Of a stretch of 10,646 bases of DNA, positions 1-5,462 are shown in pieces. The stretch lies in contig JAEZJA010000071.1 of the NCBI GenBank assembly GCA_023415895.1, positions 1-10,646 on the forward strand, read 5' to 3'. Both the position numbers and the translations under genes were made by a program. Each line of letters starts with the position of its first letter. Position 1 is the stretch's first letter. Under the pieces are notes generated by a model, which worked only from the letters and a program-made list of their open reading frames with translations, did no database searches and had not been told where the DNA came from. Source of the stretch: Bacillota bacterium. Lineage in GTDB: Bacteria > Bacillota > Clostridia > Oscillospirales > Acutalibacteraceae.

Positions 1-1
1 G

Positions 2-655
2 GAAAAGCAAGCGTCCGATAAAACTGGTGGTTCAATCTCAATTGTATTCGAATCAGACTTGTCTTGCCAATCTTTAATAGAACGCGAAAATTTTGATCTG
101 TCATATATTTCAAAAAAGCAAGGCAAATATATAACACACGAAAAAATGGAAAAGCCTGATATTAGAGTAATGATTGCAGAGGAAATTGAGGCTGACATAC
201 GCAAAGCCTTCCCAAATAAAAATCAGCTTATGATTAAACGAATATCGTATCATCGCGCTGAAATATTGCTCGAATGCAGTAAAAAGCTATGCAATAAAAA
301 AGCCGCAATGTCAAAAACTTTTACGAGCCTAAATATTTGGCTTTCCCGTGAATCTTATGCTAAAACAATTAATCTGCTACCTAATAATGAACTTGAAGAA
401 AAAAGAGATATTGTGGTTGTGAATACAATTGATGTAATCAAAGGACAGGAGGGTAAAAACTGTCTTTTTATTCTTACTACAGATTTGGCCCCATACTTAT
501 TTGGCATAAAGATAGAAAACAATGCAACAAAATGTAGGCTTTATGTAGCATTGACGAGATCATTATGCAACTTAACCATCTTTATCACCAAAGAGGTTGA
601 AGAATTATATAAAAAGGAAATAATAGACACCTTTTTTCGAACATATTGTAAATAG
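2..655 (+). CDS. UvrD/Rep-like (superfamily 1) DNA helicase, C-terminal fragment
   Basis: The reading frame is already open at base 2 and stops with TAG at 653-655, so the gene begins before the window; the TTG at 59 is not a credible start. The visible ~217 residues resemble the last part (domain 2A) of an SF1 helicase. A motif-V-like segment DVIKGQE lies at bases 431-451, where helicases of this group contact DNA and nucleotide. It is followed by a beta strand (LFILTTD) and motif VI, YVALTRS, ending near base 562, which carries the arginine finger. The protein ends about 30 residues after motif VI. Walker A and B motifs would lie upstream and are not visible. The gene is strikingly AT-rich compared with all genes from base 909 onward, suggesting transfer, perhaps within a defence or mobile island. 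Helicase family membership is fairly secure; the exact subfamily and the associated system are unknown. Confidence 0.72.
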   Translation, partial: EKQASDKTGGSISIVFESDLSCQSLIERENFDLSYISKKQGKYITHEKMEKPDIRVMIAEEIEADIRKAFPNKNQLMIKRISYHRAEILLECSKKLCNKKAAMSKTFTSLNIWLSRESYAKTINLLPNNELEEKRDIVVVNTIDVIKGQEGKNCLFILTTDLAPYLFGIKIENNATKCRLYVALTRSLCNLTIFITKEVEELYKKEIIDTFFRTYCK

Positions 656-908
656 CTTACATAGATTTTCCCATTCTGCTTCTCCCCTCTCCATTAACCC
701 ATCACCATTCACCTCTGCCATCCCACGCCTTTTGCGCAGCGAGTGAACACATGGCGTGACCGCCCCGCAAGCCTATCGCCAAGGCGCGGAAAATGACCCC
801 CCATGGTTATGAAAAGACCACCCGCCGAATAGGTATGGAACAGAAGAACGCCCCTCGATTGATGGAGAGGCGAGCGGGTTGCACAGGCATTAAGGGGAGG
901 CAGCAGGG
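656..908. other. intergenic gap between the AT-rich region and the GC-rich core, no gene seen
   Basis: This 253-base stretch contains no convincing coding region. Bases 666-735 are strongly poor in G on the + strand (about three G in 70 bases, mostly C, T and A). From about 735 on, composition resembles the GC-rich core. Small inverted repeats exist, such as CACGCC (about 723) against GGCGTG (about 754), but the loop is long and no U-tract follows. I see no good -35/-10 pair for the gene at 909 and no clear terminator for the helicase gene. The compositional junction probably falls in the first 80 bases. Confidence 0.5.
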
Positions 909-1271
909 ATGGCACAAGAGGTTCTTTCGGTCACTCTCGCGAATTTCGAGCAAACGGTGATACAATGCAAGGTGCCGGTAGTGCTTGGCTTCTGGTCGAT
1001 GGACTATCCGGGTAGTCAGCGCCTTCTTACGACGCTGCAGTCGCTGGCCGACTCTTATGACGGCGCTGTCCAGTGCGGCAGCATCGATGTCGGCAGTCAG
1101 CCCGATCTGGCCGCACAACTGGGCATCGGAGGAATGCCCTGCGTCATGATTCTGGTGAGGGGGCGCCTGTGCGAGCATGTGGGAGGCGCGCTGCCGCCAT
1201 CCTATTACAAATGCCTGCTCAAACGACTCCTGCCCGAAGAGAAAAGAGGAAAGAAGAAGATTAAAGTATAA
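909..1271 (+). CDS. thioredoxin-fold protein lacking the CxxC active site
   Basis: The 120-residue product has the layout of a thioredoxin: a beta strand PVVLGFW (23-29), the position of the active-site loop (30-36), a helix, the strand/turn around SIDV (58-61), the cis-proline loop GGMPC (74-78), and a final GG turn and helix. Where thioredoxin has WCGPC, this protein has DYPGS (32-36), so both catalytic cysteines are replaced (by Tyr33 and Ser36). Cys78 directly follows the presumed cis-Pro77, where thioredoxins usually have Thr. Five cysteines exist in total (20, 56, 78, 88, 102). The C-terminus is a lysine-rich tail (KRGKKKIKV), encoded partly by a 25-base pure purine run (1236-1260). The ATG at 909 has AGGGGAGG at 893-900, 8 bases upstream, and an in-frame TAA at 891-893 rules out a longer protein. 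Classical disulfide reductase activity is unlikely; a binding or chaperone role (compare YbbN/CnoX-type proteins) is only inference. Confidence 0.75.
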   Translation: MAQEVLSVTLANFEQTVIQCKVPVVLGFWSMDYPGSQRLLTTLQSLADSYDGAVQCGSIDVGSQPDLAAQLGIGGMPCVMILVRGRLCEHVGGALPPSYYKCLLKRLLPEEKRGKKKIKV

Positions 1272-1276
1272 ACGGT

Positions 1277-1302
1277 AGGGGCGCACCTGTGTGTGCGCCC
1301 TT
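1277..1302 (+). other. GC-rich hairpin after the thioredoxin-like gene, repeat-like
   Basis: GGGCGCAC (1279-1286) pairs perfectly with GTGCGCCC (1293-1300) around the 6-base loop CTGTGT, and flanking bases extend the stem by a G-U and an A-U pair. It begins 8 bases after the stop codon. The tail is TTATCC, not a good U-tract, and a better terminator follows at 1330, so this may instead be an mRNA-stabilising structure. The wording TAGGGGCG...CGCCC resembles short palindromic intergenic repeats I associate with clostridial genomes. No second copy was noticed in this window. Confidence 0.5.
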
Positions 1303-1329
1303 ATCCTCGCGAATAGCCTGAACCTTTGC

Positions 1330-1359
1330 TGCCTCCCCTGCATCAGGAGAGGCATTTTT
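1330..1359 (+). terminator. intrinsic terminator of the thioredoxin-like gene
   Basis: TGCCTCCCCT (1330-1339) pairs with AGGAGAGGCA (1345-1354) with a single C/A mismatch and the 5-base loop GCATC, followed at once by TTTTT (1355-1359). It lies about 60 bases after the stop codon at 1271 and before the polA promoter, so it separates the thioredoxin-like gene from polA. Confidence 0.7.
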
Positions 1360-1432
1360 GTGCTGTCATAGACCCCACCGAGCCGGGCATACTAGGCATA
1401 TTCACGCAAAATGTACATGGTTTGCCGGTTGC

Positions 1433-1464
1433 TTGTGGAACTGCGGCGGTATTTATGCTATACT
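1433..1464 (+). promoter_or_regulatory. probable extended -10 promoter of polA
   Basis: The -10 box TATACT (1459-1464) is preceded by TGC (1456-1458), the extended -10 motif. The best -35 candidate is TTGTGG (1433-1438), with a long 20-base spacer, so recognition would lean on the extended -10. It sits 44 bases ahead of the polA start codon and would drive the five-gene run polA to tsaD. A small dyad, GCAAA (1406-1410) with TTTGC (1421-1425) enclosing ATGTACAT, lies just upstream. Confidence 0.5.
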
Positions 1465-1507
1465 GATCAGAAATAAGGAAAATTTTGTGACGGGGAGGAT
1501 TCTGCCC

Positions 1508-4087
1508 ATGCGCTTGCTGGTATTGGACGGAAACAGCATCATCAACCGTGCCTTCTATGGCATTAAGCTGCTGTCCACCAAAGACGGGCAATACACCAAC
1601 GGCCTTTATGGCTTTCTGACTATCCTGCAAAAGCTGCGGGATGAGGTGAAGCCCGACGGCATTGCCGCTGCCTTCGATATGCACGCGCCCACCTTCCGGC
1701 ACAAGGAATATGCCGACTACAAGGCCGGGCGTAAGGGTATGCCCGAGGAGCTGCGCACCCAAATGCCCATACTCAAGCAGCTGCTGACGCTGATGGGCTG
1801 TCATGTGGTGGAAAAGGAAGGCTTCGAGGCGGACGATATTCTGGGCACGCTTTCCCGCGCGGCCAAACAGAGCGGCGACGAGTGCTTTATTGCCACAGGT
1901 GATCGGGATTCGCTGCAGCTTGTGGAGGACGGCGTGACCGTGCTGTTGGCAGGAACCAAAATGGGGCGGCCCGAGACGACGGTTTACGACAAGGCGGCTA
2001 TTGAAGAAAAATACCACCTCACCCCCTCTCAGCTCATTGATTTGAAAGCGCTGATGGGGGATGCGAGCGATCATATTCCGGGCGTGCCCGGAGTGGGTGA
2101 AAAAACGGCGCTCGACCTGATGCAGCGCTTTGGCAGTCTGGATGCCATTTATGAGCAGCTGGACACGCTGGATATCCGCGAAAGCCTGCGGGAAAAGCTG
2201 CGGGCGGGCAAAGAGAGCGCCTATCTCAGTCAGCGATTGGGCACTATCTGCTGTGACGTGCCGATTTCGCGCGAGCTGGCGGGTTATCGTCAGGACAGCG
2301 TACAAACGGCGGCGTTGTCCGCACTGCTGGCAAAGCTGGAGTTCTTTTCACTGATCGAAAAGATGGGGCTGCATGAGAGCCCGGCGGTCGAGCCTTCGTC
2401 GGTACCGTCCGAAAAAGGCGTCACCGTGGAGGGAAAAGAGGCGGGTGGCGATCTGCTGGCCTGGGTCGAACAGCATAAACGGCTGGATGTGACCGCCAAA
2501 ACCGAGAATGGTCGGCTGTCCCGGGTGTACGCGGCCTTTGACGGCCGCGTGGTGTCGCTGCGCGCGGACGAGAACGGCTTTGAAGAGGTCAAGGCGCTGC
2601 TGTGTGATGAAAAGATCGAAAAGCGGGTATCGGACAGTAAGGCGTTGTGCGCCGCGCTGCTGGCGGAGGACAAGCCTGTGCAAAGCATCGTGATGGATAC
2701 GCTGCTGGCAGGGTATCTGCTCAATCCGCTGGCATCGGACTATACCCTGACGAGACTGGCGCAGGAATATGCTCTCCCCCTCCCCAAGGTACTGGGAGAG
2801 GACAACGGGGTCGCTTTATTGCCTGCGGTGGCGGATACGCTGCTCGATCACCTGCGCGAGCAGGGACAGGAATCTCTGCTGAAGGACATGGAGCTGCCGC
2901 TGGCACTCGTACTCGCCGCTATGGAGCATGTCGGCTTTGATGTAGACGAGGAAGGCATTGCCGCCTTCGGCAGACAACTGGACGGACAGATCACCGAGCT
3001 GCAAACGCGCATTTATGAAGCGGTGGGTTATGAGTTCAATCTCAATTCCCCCAAACAGCTGGGCAAGGCACTGTTTGAGGATTTGGGGCTCCCGGCCAAA
3101 AAGAAGACCAAATCGGGCTATTCCACAAATGCGGAGGTACTCGAAGGACTGCGCGACGCACATCCGGCGGTGGCCATGCTGCTCGAATACCGCACTTTGT
3201 CCAAGCTCAAATCCACCTATTGCGACGGGCTGCTTAAGGTGATCGCGCCCGATGGCCGCATTCATTCCTCCTTCAATCAAACCGAAACGCGCACCGGCCG
3301 CATTTCATCAACCGAGCCAAACCTGCAAAACATCCCCGTACGGCAGGAACTGGGACGCGAGCTGCGCCGCTTCTTCCGGGCACGCGAGGGATGGGTGCTG
3401 TGCGACGCCGACTATTCCCAGATTGAGCTGCGCGTACTCGCGCATATGGCCAACGACAGCGTGATGATCGGCGCCTTCAATTCGGGCACCGATATTCACC
3501 GCGTGACGGCCTCCCAGGTGTTTGATGTGCCCCAAGAGCTGGTCACCCCCCTGATGCGTTCACGCGCCAAGGCGGTCAATTTCGGCATTGTCTACGGTAT
3601 CGGCGCGCACTCGCTGTCGGAGGATATCCATGTCAGCTACGGCGAGGCCAAGCGGTATATCGAGCATTATCTGGAGCATTATGCGGGCGTGGCAGCCTTT
3701 ATGGAAGACATGATCGCCGTGGCCAAGGACAAGGGCTATGCCCAAACGCTCTTTGCCAGACGCCGACCTCTGCCCGAGCTAAAGGCCTCCAACGCGGCCA
3801 TGCGGGCGTTTGGTGAGCGTGTGGCACGCAACATGCCGATTCAGGGTACGGCCGCCGACATTATTAAGCTGGCCATGGTGCGGGTGCACAACCGGCTAGC
3901 TGCGGAGGGCATGCAGGCACGGCTCATTTTACAGGTACACGATGAACTCATGGTGGAAGCGCCTGAAAACGAGGCTGAAAAAGCGGCGGCACTGCTCCGG
4001 GAGGAGATGGAGAACGCCGTCACCATGGCGGTACGACTGTCGGTGGATGTGCACACAGGCAAAACGTGGTATGATGCCAAGCAATGA
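1508..4087 (+). CDS. polA: DNA polymerase I
   Basis: The enzyme removes RNA primers and fills gaps during lagging-strand synthesis and excision repair. Start: ATG at 1508 with GGGGAGG at 1492-1498. The frame is open further upstream (to about 1358), but those codons precede the promoter and lack family similarity. Length is 859 residues, normal for the family. The N-terminal 5'-nuclease has Asp7, AAFD (54-57), EGFEADD (104-110), GDRD (131-134) and the helix-hairpin-helix GDASDHIPGVPGVGEKTA (184-201). The middle domain (about 310-450) keeps the 3'-5' exonuclease fold position but lacks its metal-binding acids, so proofreading is probably absent, as in Bacillus stearothermophilus and Thermus enzymes. 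The polymerase has motif A DADYSQIELR (633-642, catalytic Asp635), the O-helix RSRAKAVNFGIVYG (684-697; Arg684, Lys688, Phe692, Tyr696) and motif C QVHDE (809-813). Phe692 predicts discrimination against dideoxynucleotides. It is first in the run leading to ywlE, rimI and tsaD. Confidence 0.97.
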   Translation: MRLLVLDGNSIINRAFYGIKLLSTKDGQYTNGLYGFLTILQKLRDEVKPDGIAAAFDMHAPTFRHKEYADYKAGRKGMPEELRTQMPILKQLLTLMGCHVVEKEGFEADDILGTLSRAAKQSGDECFIATGDRDSLQLVEDGVTVLLAGTKMGRPETTVYDKAAIEEKYHLTPSQLIDLKALMGDASDHIPGVPGVGEKTALDLMQRFGSLDAIYEQLDTLDIRESLREKLRAGKESAYLSQRLGTICCDVPISRELAGYRQDSVQTAALSALLAKLEFFSLIEKMGLHESPAVEPSSVPSEKGVTVEGKEAGGDLLAWVEQHKRLDVTAKTENGRLSRVYAAFDGRVVSLRADENGFEEVKALLCDEKIEKRVSDSKALCAALLAEDKPVQSIVMDTLLAGYLLNPLASDYTLTRLAQEYALPLPKVLGEDNGVALLPAVADTLLDHLREQGQESLLKDMELPLALVLAAMEHVGFDVDEEGIAAFGRQLDGQITELQTRIYEAVGYEFNLNSPKQLGKALFEDLGLPAKKKTKSGYSTNAEVLEGLRDAHPAVAMLLEYRTLSKLKSTYCDGLLKVIAPDGRIHSSFNQTETRTGRISSTEPNLQNIPVRQELGRELRRFFRAREGWVLCDADYSQIELRVLAHMANDSVMIGAFNSGTDIHRVTASQVFDVPQELVTPLMRSRAKAVNFGIVYGIGAHSLSEDIHVSYGEAKRYIEHYLEHYAGVAAFMEDMIAVAKDKGYAQTLFARRRPLPELKASNAAMRAFGERVARNMPIQGTAADIIKLAMVRVHNRLAAEGMQARLILQVHDELMVEAPENEAEKAAALLREEMENAVTMAVRLSVDVHTGKTWYDAKQ

Positions 4088-4125
4088 GATTCGATTGCTC
4101 CCGCCGGAAAGGCAAGGTGATAAAC

Positions 4126-4575
4126 ATGACGGTTTTGTTTTTATGTACGGGCAACACCTGCCGCAGCCCCATGGCGGCAGCCCTGATGCGGCGCGCGCTT
4201 GACAAGTGTGGCAGGGAGGATATAATAGTGAAGAGCGCCGGTCTCGCAGCAACCGGAACCCCGGCAAGCACCAACGCCATCGCGGCCATGAGCGAGATTG
4301 ACAAAGCGCTGGGCATTCAGTTGGCAGCGCATATCTCCCAGCCGGCAACGCCTGAGCTGCTGCGCGAGGCAGATGTTATTGCCGTGATGAGCGCGTCGCA
4401 TGCGCGGGCTGCCCTGTTGATGGGTGTCGATGCCGACAGGGTACGCATCCTGTCGGTGGACGGTGGTGAGGGAATTGCCGACCCCTACGGCGGCAATCTG
4501 GAATGCTATCGGCAGACGCGCGATGAGCTCGACCGGGCAGTGCAGACGCTGGCACAGGAAATCGGCAAACCATAG
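4126..4575 (+). CDS. ywlE: low-molecular-weight phosphatase, probable protein-arginine phosphatase
   Basis: This 149-residue cytosolic protein has the LMW-PTP signature at its N-terminus: CTGNTCRSP, i.e. C-X5-R with nucleophile Cys7 and Arg13, plus the general-acid loop DPYGG (Asp119). The residue at position 11 is Thr. In YwlE of Bacillus and Geobacillus, Thr in this place fits phosphoarginine, whereas tyrosine phosphatases usually carry Ile. YwlE reverses McsB arginine phosphorylation, which marks proteins for ClpCP. No mcsB lies in this window. I chose the ATG at 4126: AAGGTGAT (4114-4121) is a strong ribosome binding site and the protein then begins like YwlE. The ATG at 4084 overlaps the polA stop and would add 14 unmatched residues. 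The gene starts 38 bases after polA, so cotranscription is likely. A tyrosine phosphatase role is the main alternative. Confidence 0.85.
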   Translation: MTVLFLCTGNTCRSPMAAALMRRALDKCGREDIIVKSAGLAATGTPASTNAIAAMSEIDKALGIQLAAHISQPATPELLREADVIAVMSASHARAALLMGVDADRVRILSVDGGEGIADPYGGNLECYRQTRDELDRAVQTLAQEIGKP

Positions 4576-4645
4576 AAAAACCACTAGGCGGTTATTCCCC
4601 ATAGAGGATGCCAAACGATGATGTACACAAGGAAAGGACAGAGAA

Positions 4646-5119
4646 ATGGACAGTCACAGTAGCAAGCCCCCTGCGGGCTTGGTCATTACCCCCATGCATG
4701 CCGATCATTTGGACGATCTTGCCGACATTGAAAGCGCGGCCTTTTCCCGGCCGTGGTCTTACGATGCGCTGGCGGAGGAACTGCACAATCCCCTGGCGGT
4801 GTTTTATGTCGCCGAGGATGTGGAGGCCGAACGGGCGGTTGGCTATATCGGCATGTATCATGTTTTGGACGAGGGGACGATCACCAATCTGGTGGTTCAT
4901 CCCGGCTATCGCCGCCAGGGCATTGCCTCGGCACTGCTGAAGGAGACCATCGACTATGCGCGTACCCATGACCTTACCCGTCTGACGCTGGAGGTTCGCG
5001 TGTCCAACACGGTGGCGATCGAACTCTATGAATCCTTTGGTTTTGAGCGGGATGGGATTCGCCCGGGCTTTTATGATTCTCCCAAAGAGGACGCTGCACT
5101 GTATTCCCTGTATTTCTGA
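4646..5119 (+). CDS. rimI: GNAT N-acetyltransferase, RimI type
   Basis: RimI transfers acetyl from acetyl-CoA to the N-terminal alanine of ribosomal protein S18; some homologues have broader targets. The 157-residue sequence shows the GNAT fold: the helix region IESAAFSRPWSYDAL (28-42), strand VGYIGMYHV, strand TITNLVVHPGYR and the acetyl-CoA pyrophosphate loop RRQGIA (89-94). Further along are LEVRVSN (115-121, with Glu116 and Asn121), the Tyr in ELYESFGF (126-133) and the RimI-like end GIRPGFYDSPKEDA (137-150). The first ~11 residues (MDSHSSKPPAG) are an unmatched polar extension, but the start is supported by GGAAAGGA (4631-4638), 7 bases before the ATG. rimI beside tsaD is a classic Firmicutes arrangement; here a tautomerase gene lies between them. 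Confidence 0.87.
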   Translation: MDSHSSKPPAGLVITPMHADHLDDLADIESAAFSRPWSYDALAEELHNPLAVFYVAEDVEAERAVGYIGMYHVLDEGTITNLVVHPGYRRQGIASALLKETIDYARTHDLTRLTLEVRVSNTVAIELYESFGFERDGIRPGFYDSPKEDAALYSLYF

Positions 5120-5129
5120 AGATTACATA

Positions 5130-5155
5130 GAAGGCGGGCTCTGCTGCCTGCCTTC
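5130..5155 (+). other. intercistronic stem-loop between rimI and the tautomerase gene
   Basis: GAAGGCGGG (5130-5138) pairs with CCTGCCTTC (5147-5155) over nine base pairs, including one G-U, with an 8-base loop. It starts 10 bases after the rimI stop and ends 5 bases before the ribosome binding site GAGGAGG (5161-5167). There is no U-tract, so termination is unlikely. It may stabilise or process the mRNA, or set relative expression of the two genes. Confidence 0.5.
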
Positions 5156-5174
5156 CAGACGAGGAGGATGTACC

Positions 5175-5423
5175 ATGCCGCATATTCAAGTCAAGCTATG
5201 GCCGGGCCGCACCGAGGAGCAAAAACGCGCCCTGACCGAAAAAATCGTGGCCGCGGTGAAGGAAACGATGGGCGCATCGGAGGACTATATCACGGTGGGC
5301 ATTGAAGAAGTGCCGGCATCGGAATGGCCCAAGGCGGTGTATAAGCCCGAAATTGCCGATAAGCTCGATCAATTATACAAAAAGCCGGGCTATGGATATT
5401 CACCGGATGAACTCAACGGATAA
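5175..5423 (+). CDS. 4-oxalocrotonate tautomerase family protein
   Basis: The 82-residue product begins MPHIQVKLWPGRTEEQK, the hallmark of the tautomerase superfamily: after removal of Met, Pro1 becomes the catalytic base, and GRTEEQK matches the segment holding Arg11. The ITVGIEEVP strand (39-47) and Trp51 fit the rest of the small beta-alpha-beta subunit, which normally forms hexamers. The second catalytic arginine of 4-oxalocrotonate tautomerase (Arg39) appears replaced by Thr, so the natural substrate cannot be read from homology. It is slightly longer than the usual ~62 residues, with a tail KKPGYGYSPDELNG. Start: ATG 5175 with GAGGAGG at 5161-5167; the upstream frame is open but would overlap rimI. 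It lies 55 bases after rimI and 39 before tsaD, with no evident link to tRNA modification. Confidence 0.85.
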   Translation: MPHIQVKLWPGRTEEQKRALTEKIVAAVKETMGASEDYITVGIEEVPASEWPKAVYKPEIADKLDQLYKKPGYGYSPDELNG

Positions 5424-5462
5424 TTTCTTATTTTCAAGAATCCCGAGTTTGGAGAATGGCAC

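Noticed and set aside
656..908. tRNA gene or attachment site at the compositional border
   Set aside because: No cloverleaf pattern or TTC-type T-loop was recognisable, and no direct repeat pair could be found within the window.
793..957. Short + strand frame of about 55 codons ahead of the thioredoxin-like gene
   Set aside because: No good ribosome binding site, basic low-complexity product, and it overlaps the start of the better-supported gene in another frame.
807..1355. 182-residue minus-strand frame covering the thioredoxin-like gene
   Set aside because: The + strand gene has a strong ribosome binding site, a thioredoxin-fold pattern and a terminator; the opposite frame has none of these.
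1358..1507. 50-codon N-terminal extension of polA
   Set aside because: It includes the terminator tail and the promoter, and the conserved protein begins at the ATG at 1508 with its own ribosome binding site.
1343..2305. 320-residue open frame on the minus strand opposite polA
   Set aside because: It lies fully antisense to the well-supported polA frame; long antisense frames are expected in GC-rich coding DNA, and the translation resembles no family.
4084..4125. Upstream ATG for the phosphatase overlapping the polA stop codon (ATGA)
   Set aside because: The overlap suggests translational coupling, but the added 14 residues do not match the family and the ATG at 4126 has AAGGTGAT at proper spacing.
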